Source: Saccharicrinis carchari (GTDB lineage Bacteria > Bacteroidota > Bacteroidia > Bacteroidales > Marinilabiliaceae). Taken from it: 64,000 nucleotides of DNA. The translations under genes were made by a program, and so were the position numbers. How positions within the stretch are numbered: the stretch's first letter is position 1; every line of letters begins with the position of its first letter. This document shows, in pieces, positions 46,569-55,793 of the stretch. The notes beneath the pieces were generated by a model. It ran no database searches and was not told where the DNA came from. It saw only the letters and a program-made list of their open reading frames with translations. The DNA lies in NCBI RefSeq assembly GCF_900182605.1, contig NZ_FXTB01000001.1, positions 310,001-374,000 on the forward strand, read 5' to 3'.

Positions 46569-48008
46569 TTACACATAGCCTACCTTCAGCATATTTGTAC
46601 TGCCATGTTGTATCAGCGGAGTGGTACCAACATAAACCACACAATCCCCTTTGGAGAGTAGTTTTTTATCCTTCAAAATATGCACCGATTCAAAAATTGC
46701 CCGATCAATATCAATGTAGGTATCTGAAAAAAATGGTTTTATGCCCCAGGCCAGTGAAATTTTACACAAAATATTTTTATTGTTGGTGAAAGCAAAAATT
46801 TGTGACTTGGGTCGGTGGCTGGATATTCGGATGGCGGTATATCCTGAATGGGTAAAGACTACTATTGCCTTGGCATCCACCTGCTTAGCCAGTTTAGTTG
46901 CATTAAAACAGATGGCATCGGCCAAAAAAGTAGCATTTTCTTTTGATGGCTCGTGAAGTTTGTCAAACGGGTTTCCGTGTGCTTCGGTATAAGTAATAAT
47001 CTGCTGCATGTTTTGGATGGTTTCAACCGGATATTGGCCTATGGAGGTTTCGCCGCTTAACATTAAGGTGTCCGCGCCATCCAAGACTGCGTTGGCCACA
47101 TCGTTTGCTTCGGCGCGGGTAGGTCTGAAGTTGGTAATCATGCTTTCCATCATCTGGGTGGCAATAATTACAGGTTTCGACTGTAGTATACATTCTTCAA
47201 CAATACGCTTTTGAAACAAAGGAACCTGGTCAAAGGGAACTTCTACCCCCAGATCGCCACGAGCAACCATAATACCATCACTTACATCAATAATTTGATT
47301 AATTTCGAGCAGGGCTTCCGGCTTTTCAATTTTGGCTATAACTCCGGCATAGCCTTTACAACTGCTGATTAACTCTTTTAATTCGATAAGGTCCGCAGCC
47401 TTGCGGACAAACGACAGCGCAATCCAATCAACACCATGTTGCAACGCAAAAACGGCGTTCGAAATATCTTCGGCGGTCATACAGGGTAAGGAAACATTGG
47501 TGTTGGGCAGGTTTACTCCTTTGTTTGAGGAAAGTACACCTCCATAAATAACTCTTGCCCTAACGGTATCTTTATTATTGGTTTCAGTTACTTTCAGCTT
47601 TATTGTACCATCGTCAATTAAAATCGCTTCTCCCACATTAACATCCATCGGAAATTCCTGATAGCTCATGTAAATATGGTCTTTTTGCCCAATACATTTT
47701 TTTGTAACAAAGGTTACTATTTCGCCTTCAATCAGATCCATCCGATTGTTTTCAATTTCGCCTACTCTAAGCTTAGGCCCTTGCAAATCAGCTAAAATAG
47801 CTGCATGCGTTCCGAACTCCTTATTCAATTCTTTAATCAAAGTGATTGCACTTAAATAATCTTCTTTTGAGGAGTGTGAAAAGTTGAGCCGGAATACATT
47901 AACGCCTGACCTGATTAGTTGTGCAATGATATTTTTAGAGGAAGATACCGGACCTAATGTTGCAATTATTTTGGTTTGTGAATTAATGGGTATCATAGTT
48001 ATCATCAT
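46569..48008 (-). CDS. pyk: Pyruvate kinase
   Basis: 479 residues. Motifs: KIIATLGPVSSSKNIIAQLI, GVNVFRLNFSHSSKEDY, AILADLQGPKLRVGEI, the active-site VIAKIEKPEALLEINQIIDV, DGIMVARGDLGVEVPFDQVP and QMMESMITNFRPTRAEANDV with NAVLDGADTLMLSGETSIGQ. It converts PEP and ADP to pyruvate and ATP. C-terminal domain is complete. ATG at 47996 (MIPINSQTK) is an alternative start that matches homologues better. Taken with a PPi-type phosphofructokinase in the same window it indicates a glycolytic metabolism. Confidence 0.96.
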   Translation of the reverse strand: MMITMIPINSQTKIIATLGPVSSSKNIIAQLIRSGVNVFRLNFSHSSKEDYLSAITLIKELNKEFGTHAAILADLQGPKLRVGEIENNRMDLIEGEIVTFVTKKCIGQKDHIYMSYQEFPMDVNVGEAILIDDGTIKLKVTETNNKDTVRARVIYGGVLSSNKGVNLPNTNVSLPCMTAEDISNAVFALQHGVDWIALSFVRKAADLIELKELISSCKGYAGVIAKIEKPEALLEINQIIDVSDGIMVARGDLGVEVPFDQVPLFQKRIVEECILQSKPVIIATQMMESMITNFRPTRAEANDVANAVLDGADTLMLSGETSIGQYPVETIQNMQQIITYTEAHGNPFDKLHEPSKENATFLADAICFNATKLAKQVDAKAIVVFTHSGYTAIRISSHRPKSQIFAFTNNKNILCKISLAWGIKPFFSDTYIDIDRAIFESVHILKDKKLLSKGDCVVYVGTTPLIQHGSTNMLKVGYV

Positions 48009-48182
48009 ATTTTTTTAGCGCGAAGGTACTTACTTGAAAAATGCAAGCCTTTTTCACTTTCCGCTATCATAGCCGGAAAGCCGCTTAAGTTGAAGTAAAT
48101 TTTATTGAGGGTCAGTCCACTATTTTGCCAATGCAAAATAAGCCTTTGGTGCCCTTTTCACCAAATTCATGAAAAGCTTAGG

Positions 48183-49187
48183 TTAAACTTTTTTATAGTA
48201 TTCTATTTTCCCGCCTGCTTTTTCATGCACACGGGTCATTAAATTCATCCTGTCCGACTGCGTAAACTTCACGAATCGATTGGCCAGCTCAATTTTCTCC
48301 TGCAGCATCAACTTATTTTCGGCACCTGTAATAAGAACGCTTACGGGCAAGGACCATACAAAAAACAATGCTTCTTCCACCGAAATGTGATTAGGTATCA
48401 ACGGATCGTCGGATGACCATATTAATTTTTCGTTTATTTTTTTCTCGGCAAAAAATCGCCCGTCGGCAAGTGTCTTCATAGCCAATACGCCTAAATTACG
48501 TTCCAGGGACAGGGGTAGCACATGTTCGATAAAACTATGAAAATAAGCATCGAGTACATTGATGGGCATTTGCACTGTTTCAAAAATATCTTTGCTTGCC
48601 GTTTTTTCCAACATTCGTTGGTGCGCAAATGGATTTTGGTGACCGGTAAACCCTATGTGTTTTGCTTTACCCTGTGATTTGGCCTTTTCAAACACCTCTA
48701 GTATTTCGTTGTTAACTCGTTCATCCACATCCTCCGGCGTTGATAAAGAATGCACTTGCCATAAATCAACATAGTCGCAGCCCATTCGTTGTAGGGAACC
48801 TTCAAGATGTTCCAGAGCCAGTTGGCCGTTTTTAGCGGTTGACTTGCTCATGATAAACACCTCATCCCGATACTTAGGTACCAGGTATTTTCCATAGCGC
48901 CTTTCACTTCCTCCTTTGTCGTACGATTCTGCGGTGTCAAAAAAACGTATTCCTCCGGCCATAGCGGTTTCTATCACCTCCCGGGCATCTTTCTCGCTTG
49001 TCCATCCAATGTGATACCCACCCAAACCAAGCATGGTCACCTTCTGATCTGTTTTGCCTAACTTTCGTAATGGAAGTATCTCTCCCCACTTATCGGTTCT
49101 AGTTGCTCCAATGCCTGGTGCAGGTACCATAATTGCCCCTGTTGCCAATGCCAGGTGTTTTAAAAATGTACGTCGCGAATTACCCAT
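48183..49187 (-). CDS. Tat-exported aldo/keto reductase
   Basis: 334 residues. The N-terminus MGNSRRTFLKHLALATGAIM is a twin-arginine signal (SRRTFLK). The body is an AKR barrel: FFDTAESYDKGGSERRYGKY (catalytic Asp and Tyr), EVFIMSKSTAKNG (Lys) and VDLWQVHSL (His), with QGKAKHIGFTGHQNPF. It is likely a periplasmic NAD(P)H-dependent reductase, with the substrate unknown. Similar Tat-signalled AKRs are common in Bacteroidota. Single gene. Confidence 0.88.
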   Translation of the reverse strand: MGNSRRTFLKHLALATGAIMVPAPGIGATRTDKWGEILPLRKLGKTDQKVTMLGLGGYHIGWTSEKDAREVIETAMAGGIRFFDTAESYDKGGSERRYGKYLVPKYRDEVFIMSKSTAKNGQLALEHLEGSLQRMGCDYVDLWQVHSLSTPEDVDERVNNEILEVFEKAKSQGKAKHIGFTGHQNPFAHQRMLEKTASKDIFETVQMPINVLDAYFHSFIEHVLPLSLERNLGVLAMKTLADGRFFAEKKINEKLIWSSDDPLIPNHISVEEALFFVWSLPVSVLITGAENKLMLQEKIELANRFVKFTQSDRMNLMTRVHEKAGGKIEYYKKV

Positions 49188-49334
49188 GATGCTTTTGTTT
49201 TAGTAATGAATACCTTAAAGTTAATACTTTTGCCAGCAACCCCAATAAGCTGGTTTGCTATTTAGGGTGAGAAATATTTTATAAACAAGCTACTGGAATG
49301 GCAAAGCATACAAGGCTGTAGCTCGGATTTTTAT

Positions 49335-49342
49335 TAACTTTG
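49335..49342 (+). promoter_or_regulatory. -7 promoter box of the dicarboxylate symporter gene
   Basis: TAACTTTG, exact TAnnTTTG match, 23 bp before the ATG at 49365. Confidence 0.5.
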
Positions 49343-49364
49343 GCCAAATTCAAAAATCCTGTTT

Positions 49365-50777
49365 ATGAAAAACATTCCCCTATACATAAAAATAATCATA
49401 GGAATATTATTGGGTGCGGCGTGGGCTGTAGTGTCGGGTTGGTTGGGCTGGCAAGAGTTTACCCGAGACTGGATTGACCCTTTTGGCAAGATATTTATCA
49501 ACTTGCTAAAACTTATTGCTATTCCGCTAATTATTTTTTCCGTTATAAGTGGGATTGTGAGCTTGGGGAGTCCCAAGGATTTAGGCAAGATGGGGGCCCG
49601 AACGTTGTTGATGTATCTGGTGACTACGGTGTTGTCTGTTTCGGTGGGGCTGATTTTAGTTAACACCATCGAACCCGGGAAAAAACTTTCTGACGAGATA
49701 AGGCTCGTTAACCGTATTTCTTACGAGTTATGGGCCATACAGGAGCAGATAGAAATAAAAGACGGCTTGCGCTACGCTCAAAAACCCGAGAATCAGCATA
49801 TTGTCAGGGAAAAGCGCGCCCAAAAAATGCTGACGGACGAAGCAGAAATTATACAATCACTGAAACCCAAGGTTAAACAAGGCCCATTGCAGGCTTTGGT
49901 AGATATGGTACCGGCCAATATATTTCATGCCCTGGCAGGCAATGGCTCCATGCTGCAAATAATTTTTTTCGCCATCTTTTTTGGAATTGCTCTCTTGTAT
50001 GTGCCCGGCGAAAAAACTAAGGTAATTGTTCTGTTTATGCAGGGTAGCTCTGATATTTTTATTAAGATGGTAGACATTATTATGCGGGCAGCTCCATTTT
50101 TTGTATTTGCACTAATGGCCGGCGTGGTGAATGATATCGCCGGTAACGACCCGGGCAAAATAATCGAGATATTTAAAGGTCTTACCTGGTACTCGGTCAC
50201 GGTGCTGGCAGGGCTTGTGCTTATGGCCTTTGCATTTTATCCCGGTCTGCTCAAATTACTGGTGCCTGCACAAAAGGTACTCGGTTTTTTAAGAGGGATT
50301 AGTCCGGCACAGGCTTTGGCTTTTTCTACCAGCAGCAGCGCAGCCACCTTACCTGTTACTTTTGAATGTGTTGAGGAAAACCTGGGTGTAGATAAAAAAA
50401 CAGCCGGTTTTGTGTTGCCTATTGGCGCCACCATCAATATGGACGGCACCAGCTTATACCAGGCTGTGGCCGTATTGTTCCTGGCGCAAATGCACATGAT
50501 AGAGCTAAGCTTATGGCAACAGCTTACCGTGGTGCTCACCGCCACTTTAGCCAGCATAGGATCCGCTGCTATACCCAGTGCAGGTATTGTAATGCTGATG
50601 GTAGTGCTGAACTCCGTGGGTCTGAACCCCGCCTGGATAGCCATCATTTTGCCGGTGGATCGAGTATTGGACATGGTGAGAACTACTGTAAATGTTACCG
50701 GCGATGCGGCAGTATGTCTGGTTATGGATAGATATGTGGAAGGAGGAGAAGATATAGAGAAAGAATTAGATAATTAA
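49365..50777 (+). CDS. Dicarboxylate/amino acid:cation symporter (DAACS family)
   Basis: 470 residues, family of GltP/DctA/GLT. Landmarks: KIFINLLKLIAIPLIIFSVI, GTRTLLMYL-type helix (GARTLLMYLVTTVLSVSVGL), the serine-rich hairpin FSTSSSAATLPVTFECVEEN, and ATINMDGTSLYQAVAVLFLA (the NMDGT motif binding cation and substrate), then VDRVLDMVRTTVNVTGDAAV. It imports glutamate/aspartate or C4-dicarboxylates with Na+ or H+. The central loop between residues ~115 and 185 is longer than usual (QKPENQHIVREKRAQKM). Specificity is not predictable. Confidence 0.93.
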   Translation: MKNIPLYIKIIIGILLGAAWAVVSGWLGWQEFTRDWIDPFGKIFINLLKLIAIPLIIFSVISGIVSLGSPKDLGKMGARTLLMYLVTTVLSVSVGLILVNTIEPGKKLSDEIRLVNRISYELWAIQEQIEIKDGLRYAQKPENQHIVREKRAQKMLTDEAEIIQSLKPKVKQGPLQALVDMVPANIFHALAGNGSMLQIIFFAIFFGIALLYVPGEKTKVIVLFMQGSSDIFIKMVDIIMRAAPFFVFALMAGVVNDIAGNDPGKIIEIFKGLTWYSVTVLAGLVLMAFAFYPGLLKLLVPAQKVLGFLRGISPAQALAFSTSSSAATLPVTFECVEENLGVDKKTAGFVLPIGATINMDGTSLYQAVAVLFLAQMHMIELSLWQQLTVVLTATLASIGSAAIPSAGIVMLMVVLNSVGLNPAWIAIILPVDRVLDMVRTTVNVTGDAAVCLVMDRYVEGGEDIEKELDN

Positions 50778-50818
50778 GCTTCAATTTTAATGTTTAATGC
50801 ACTTACTTTCTTAATAAA

Positions 50819-50857
50819 AAAAGCCAGCTTGTACATCCTGTACGTGCTGGCTTTTTG
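50819..50857. terminator. Terminator between symporter and tpx genes
   Basis: AAAAAGCCAGC...GCTGGCTTTTT hairpin with an inner GTAC-containing loop, serving the convergent genes on both sides. Confidence 0.8.
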
Positions 50858-50892
50858 TTATTCTATAAGTTATATCTGAATTACTGGCCGGT

Positions 50893-51405
50893 CTATGCCA
50901 ACCCTTTGGCCACCTCTAGTGCCTTGTCGTAATTGGGTTCATCCGTAATTTCAGGTACGTACTCTACGTACTTTACTGTTCCCTTTTTGTCAATAATAAC
51001 GGTGCCTCGCGTTAGTAGTCTTAACTCTTCAATCACAAAGCCGTATTTGGCACCAAAGTCAAGGTCTTTGTGATCGGAAAGGGTAAGGATATTATCCAGT
51101 CCCTCCGCTCCACAAAAGCGTTTTTGGGCAAAGGGCAGGTCGCAGGAGATGGAGAGTACAACGGTATCTTTTAGATTGCTGGCTTCCTGGTTAAAGAGGC
51201 GGTTTTGCTTTGCACACACCCCGGTGTCAATAGATGGATAAACCACTATTATCTTCACTTTGCCCTCAAATTCGGAGAGCTTTACGGGCTTTAAATCGCT
51301 GTTTAATGCCGTGAATTCAGGAGCTTTATCACCCTCTTTTATTTTGTTGCCTACTATGGTAACCGGGCCACCCGCAAATGTTACTTTTAAATCTGTCTTT
51401 TCCAT
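50893..51405 (-). CDS. tpx: Thiol peroxidase
   Basis: 170 residues, atypical 2-Cys peroxiredoxin. Peroxidatic Cys64 is in YPSIDTGVCAKQ and resolving Cys98 in FAQKRFCGAEGLDN, the 34-residue spacing of the E. coli enzyme (Cys61-Cys95); Cys88 corresponds to the third Cys. It reduces H2O2 and alkyl peroxides with thioredoxin in the cytoplasm or periplasm. No signal peptide is seen. Lone gene between a terminator and the histidine kinase. Confidence 0.95.
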   Translation of the reverse strand: MEKTDLKVTFAGGPVTIVGNKIKEGDKAPEFTALNSDLKPVKLSEFEGKVKIIVVYPSIDTGVCAKQNRLFNQEASNLKDTVVLSISCDLPFAQKRFCGAEGLDNILTLSDHKDLDFGAKYGFVIEELRLLTRGTVIIDKKGTVKYVEYVPEITDEPNYDKALEVAKGLA

Positions 51406-51524
51406 TTTGTTTAGTTTTATGTGTTGTGGTTAAAACAAAACGATCATCAAAAGGTTTAAAAGCGAACGGTATATTTTGCTGTTTGCGGCGAGTCGCTAAT
51501 AAAAAGCTTACCGCTTATCAATTT

Positions 51525-52979
51525 CTAATTAATATCTGCATATACGGCGTTTCGAACGCATGAGTTGCCTTTATGCAGTAGCTTGGCACTTGTACCCATA
51601 TTTTTGCCGGACTCTTTACCGTTGCTTTTGTGCGAAAATAGTATCACATAAAAAGCACTCCCTGTTTTTCCGTCAGACTCTAATTCAATGGTTCCGTTTA
51701 TTTTTTGCGCTAATTCGTTACTGATGGATAAACCCAGGCCTACACCCCCCTCTTTATCTTTAATATTAAAGTGGCCTTGATTAAAGCGCTGGAAAATGGC
51801 TGCCTGGCTTTTTTGGGAAATCCCTTTTCCCGAGTCGATTACGTAAAACCGAAGCCATTCGGGATGGGTGGTGGCGGAGGCTTCCATACCAAATTTTACG
51901 TAACCTTTATCTGTAAATTTGATGGCATTCGTTATCAGGTTGGATAGTATTTGATGCAGCAATAAGGCATCGGTAAAAAAAGTTATATTTTCTAACTGTC
52001 TCGGTACCTGACAGATCAACTCCACTTGTTTGTCAGATGGAATTTGTGGGAGGTGGGAGTTGTACAACCTTTCGAGCATAGGTTTTATAGCGGTGTTGCT
52101 GTTATTAACCTCAATAAGTCCTGATTCGAGCTTTGAGGCATCCATTATATTGTTTATTATTTGCAACAGTACATTTCCGTTGTCTTTGATAATATTAACG
52201 TATTGTTTTTTGGTGTCTTCGTCCAGTTCAGGTTCGCCCAAAAGTTCCGAAAAACCTATGATGGCATTCATGGGTGTTCTAATTTCATGACTCATATTGG
52301 CCAGGAATGCACTTTTTACTTTTTCTGAGTTGATTGCCTGCAAACTTTGAGCAATAAACTGTTTTTGTATAAAATAGAGCAGTGGTATTTCTACAATAAA
52401 AAATAAAAATGTAATTACCAGCGTATCAAACAATCGTACGCCCGGATTCGGGTAGGCTCTTATTAGCTGAGGAAAAAAATATTCAAGCGCAAATAAGACA
52501 TGAACGTTTACAAAAAGCAAAAAAACAATCAGCAGCTTTCTTTTTAATTCGGTAAAAAAAATAAACATCGGAATAAATGCCTGAAAAATAAGCAAAGTGG
52601 GACCATAGCTGCCGCCGTTAGTTAACCAAAGCACATTCAGAATGAGAAACTGCGAAGCCACAAAAATTTTTACCGAAGTGGGATAATAACCTTTATAATG
52701 GGAAAAGAAGTATAAGAGGGAGAAAAAAAGAGTTATGAACAAAGTAGCCATAATCAACGCGTTTCCCAGATTCAGTATAATATTACCCACCGTTGCTGAC
52801 GCTGCCAGAAATATACAGAGTTTTAATATCTGCTCAAATATTTCCTGCGAATTGAGTTTGCCAATTTTAGAGTCGATCCATCGTTCAATAGAAAATCCGA
52901 ATATGGCCCTGGTCTTTTTACCTTGCATAGCTAATATATTGAGTATTTGCAGTACTAAAGTAAAATTTTTAATTAACAT
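51525..52979 (-). CDS. Membrane sensor histidine kinase
   Basis: About 484 residues from MLIKNFTLVLQILN (ATG 52979); the open frame extends to 53135 but the extra residues are unlike family members, and ATG 52928 is another option. A membrane region has about six segments (ILKLCIFLAASATVGNIILN to TFLFFIVEIPLLYFI). HisKA contains the phosphoacceptor His in FLANMSHEIRTPMNAIIG. The ATPase has N box HQILSNLITNAIKF, G1 FYVIDSGKGIS, and G2 EGGVGLGLSISNELAQ. There is no receiver domain or adjacent response regulator, so the partner is unknown. Confidence 0.9.
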   Translation of the reverse strand: MLIKNFTLVLQILNILAMQGKKTRAIFGFSIERWIDSKIGKLNSQEIFEQILKLCIFLAASATVGNIILNLGNALIMATLFITLFFSLLYFFSHYKGYYPTSVKIFVASQFLILNVLWLTNGGSYGPTLLIFQAFIPMFIFFTELKRKLLIVFLLFVNVHVLFALEYFFPQLIRAYPNPGVRLFDTLVITFLFFIVEIPLLYFIQKQFIAQSLQAINSEKVKSAFLANMSHEIRTPMNAIIGFSELLGEPELDEDTKKQYVNIIKDNGNVLLQIINNIMDASKLESGLIEVNNSNTAIKPMLERLYNSHLPQIPSDKQVELICQVPRQLENITFFTDALLLHQILSNLITNAIKFTDKGYVKFGMEASATTHPEWLRFYVIDSGKGISQKSQAAIFQRFNQGHFNIKDKEGGVGLGLSISNELAQKINGTIELESDGKTGSAFYVILFSHKSNGKESGKNMGTSAKLLHKGNSCVRNAVYADIN

Positions 52980-53231
52980 TTTGCATAAATCAAAATAACA
53001 AATGCTCCTTAAACACAATAAGCCCGATGTACGGATTGAAATTACGTATGATTTATGTGGCACCTTTTTTTTCTGCGCCAGGCATATGCTTGAGACCCGT
53101 GCGCATGCTACCCATATTTTACTCCTGAAATACAAGTCCAGATCAAAAAAGAGGCATCAGTTTTTTCAATAGGAAATAACTGCTGTACTTTTGTTTTATA
53201 AGAGATGCAATGCAAACTTATTCGGGTAAGG

Positions 53232-55364
53232 TTAACCCGGCTGTGGGGTTCTTATTCCTTTCGATTCCCGTAACAGCTTGTTACTCACAGCTGCAATATT
53301 GTAAATCAAGCGCATATGCTGCCTTTTTTGGTTCGGGGGGCTTCGGTCGATCCTGTTTTTAAGTTCTATTAAAACAGGTTTCAAAGTATTTTTAGAAAGT
53401 GCGTTGGGGTTTTCACGCAGGTTTAGGGCAGTTTCGTTCAAAGTGTTTTCAATATTATTGTTGATGGTGTGGGTAAGCTTAAAGTAGCTCTGGTCGCGGT
53501 GGAGGGCACCAAGGGCGGAGAGGTGCGATAAAAGGGCATGGTTAAGATAGGTGACCGTAAAGGCCTGCTGCATCTGCGGTTTATTTTTTTTAGGTTCTAC
53601 CTGCATGCTTTGCCAGGCCAGCGTAAGGGCATTGTCCGATTTGTGGGCCATCCGGCGAGCCAAACGGTATTCGTAATCATCGTCCGTATCGCTATTGGCG
53701 CCACGCACTATCTGACTAAAATAAGCGGCATTGCTTTGCAAAGCAGCGGCAAGCAGTTGTGGTATCCGTTTATGTTGCCAGTTGGGCCATAAAAAACGGA
53801 TGGCCAAAAAGGAAAGCAGAGCTCCCACAAGGGTGTCCAGGATGCGTGGTAAAAAAACATTACCATAGGGTATGGATATCAGCTGGTTTCCGGCCAGTAC
53901 GAATATACTGATAAAAACAACGGCATAGGAATAGTTGGAAACACGCCAATAAAAGAAACTGTAGCCACTTATCAGCAGCAGCGCCAATTGTCCGGCTTGC
54001 GTGGGAAGAAGATGTAGCGCTAAAATACCCAGGCTAACTCCGGCAAGGGTTCCTGCGATACGCTGCAGCAATTTCACTCTGGTTTCCCTGTAAGTGGGCT
54101 GACTCACAAATAAGGAGGTGAGGAGTATCCATTCGCCATTTTCTAAGTTAAAATATTGTATCAGGAGGTAGCCCACCAAAAAACAAGCACTCAGCCGTAT
54201 GGCATATCTTAACCTGGGATGACTCCAGTTTAATTGATCCTTAAGGCGTTGCCAGGTACTGCGTTCGTCCTGCTGCAGCCGTGGTATCGAAGTGCTGTTT
54301 TCGGGCGCATTAAGATGGTTAAGTGACTGGTGCGAACGTGTAAGGTTGTGCAATAACAGTTCTATTAATTGACGATCGTGATCCGGTATTTTTTCTAATT
54401 CAAACTCCAAGGCATTTATTATCCAACCTATGGCAACCGGATGTTGATAAGGTTCGCCGCTGAGCATGTTATCGGCCAGTAATTTAGTGGCGTGCGACAA
54501 TTGATGAAATAACTCAGCAAAACCGTTTAAAAGTGCCTCGTATTCCTTTTTTTCTCCCAGAGTATCGTACTGTTCGTGCCCGGAGGCTGCCCTTTCGTGT
54601 AAACTCTGCAACAACATAAAACGTTGAAGATAGGGGATAAGTTCTTCCTGGGCTTTTACTTCCTGGCCATAAACATTAATCACCTCCTTACATTTTTCTA
54701 ATGCCGTTACCACTTGTATATTTAATATGCTTTGCTTATTGGATTGCTTTGGACTGCATTGCGAAAAGTCCTTGCCTTTTTCTTCCAGGTATTCCGACAA
54801 GGCCATAAAACCCGATGCCAACTGCTCTTCTAACAAACGCCAGGGTTTTCGATACAATAAAAACAGGGATAGAAGGCCATAAAAGAGTGCGCCGGAGCAT
54901 AAAAAAAGAACCTGGTTATACCAGGCGTAATCTACGCGATAGGTTAACATAGCATAAATACCAATCAATATGGCACCAAAAGTGATACCCCGATAGCGTT
55001 CGCTGATTCCACCCAGCAGAACAAAAACTATAGTGGAAGCGATAAAGCCAATACCGAAAATAAGGGGGTAGGGCTTTAGTACAAAAACCGAAGCTGTGGT
55101 AATAGAAAAGCTGATTATGGTAATAATTAAAGACTTCATTCGTCCACGAGGGTGGTCATCTGTTTCTGCCAGGGCAGCAGCTACGGTTCCTAATGATAAG
55201 GTAACAACCAAATAAGGGTTACCTAAAATGATAAAAGGCAAAGCCTGCAGAGCCATGGCAATAGCTACTTTGGTGGCTGTTAGTCTGTTGGGGTTTTGCC
55301 AGAACTTACTAATTAAATAGCGGTACCAAGCTTTGTGTTTTATGTTTATGATGCTTTTTGACAT
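53232..55364 (-). CDS. FUSC family membrane protein (YccS-like)
   Basis: About 710 residues from MSKSIINIKHKAWYRYLISK (ATG 55364; the frame starts at 55385). Two hydrophobic blocks, one at ~40-175 (ATKVAIAMALQALPFIILGN) and one at ~395-540 (YAIRLSACFLVGYLLIQYFN, EWILLTSLFVSQPTYRETRV), separated by a cytosolic helical region, and a further helical C-terminus. The PTYRETRVKLLQRIAGTLAG segment is a family hallmark. Members resemble AaeB/YccS exporters; the substrate is unknown. Single gene divergent from the methyltransferase remnant. Confidence 0.9.
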   Translation of the reverse strand: MSKSIINIKHKAWYRYLISKFWQNPNRLTATKVAIAMALQALPFIILGNPYLVVTLSLGTVAAALAETDDHPRGRMKSLIITIISFSITTASVFVLKPYPLIFGIGFIASTIVFVLLGGISERYRGITFGAILIGIYAMLTYRVDYAWYNQVLFLCSGALFYGLLSLFLLYRKPWRLLEEQLASGFMALSEYLEEKGKDFSQCSPKQSNKQSILNIQVVTALEKCKEVINVYGQEVKAQEELIPYLQRFMLLQSLHERAASGHEQYDTLGEKKEYEALLNGFAELFHQLSHATKLLADNMLSGEPYQHPVAIGWIINALEFELEKIPDHDRQLIELLLHNLTRSHQSLNHLNAPENSTSIPRLQQDERSTWQRLKDQLNWSHPRLRYAIRLSACFLVGYLLIQYFNLENGEWILLTSLFVSQPTYRETRVKLLQRIAGTLAGVSLGILALHLLPTQAGQLALLLISGYSFFYWRVSNYSYAVVFISIFVLAGNQLISIPYGNVFLPRILDTLVGALLSFLAIRFLWPNWQHKRIPQLLAAALQSNAAYFSQIVRGANSDTDDDYEYRLARRMAHKSDNALTLAWQSMQVEPKKNKPQMQQAFTVTYLNHALLSHLSALGALHRDQSYFKLTHTINNNIENTLNETALNLRENPNALSKNTLKPVLIELKNRIDRSPPNQKRQHMRLIYNIAAVSNKLLRESKGIRTPQPG

Positions 55365-55481
55365 TGCGTTATAACGTTTGTGCAAAGTAATTGTTTATTA
55401 TCATCATCGCCTTGCGTTTTATATTAAAATAAAACAACTTTGGAAGGATAGAGCTTGCCGCTCACTAATTTTTGTTATTAA

Positions 55482-55781
55482 ATGGGCTATATTAAAATTA
55501 ACCAAAGCCAATGGGATAAAAAAACAGCTAATCGTTATAAATCTGTGTTTTATGATGTAGTGATGTTTATAAAAGAAAATTCCATATCCTGGAATTATGG
55601 ACTTTGGGAAGTTCTGCATGCTTTGATAAAGAGTGGTTTAACGCTAACCGACGTGCAGGAATACGATTATTCTCCCTGCAATTATTTTTAAAACGTGGTT
55701 GAGGTGGAGTACGGGAAATTTCAGATCAGAGGAGTAGAAGATAAGTTACTCCTGTTGTATTCCATCGTAACTAAAAAATGA
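55482..55781 (+). pseudogene. C-terminal remnant of a class I SAM methyltransferase
   Basis: A 100-codon frame reading MGYIKINQSQWD..., WNYGLWEVLHALIKSGLTLT, VQEYDYSPCNYF, then an in-frame TAA (55689-55691) and NVVEVEYGKFQIRGVEDKLL to LYSIVTKK and TGA at 55781. The EWN..LGEVI.ALI..GL and EYDYSPYN..F segments are typical of the C-terminal third of Bacteroidota class I methyltransferases; the N-terminal SAM-binding part is absent from the window upstream. A single stop replaces one residue, so decay is recent. No function expected. Confidence 0.65.
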
Positions 55782-55793
55782 AAGCTCTTTGCA

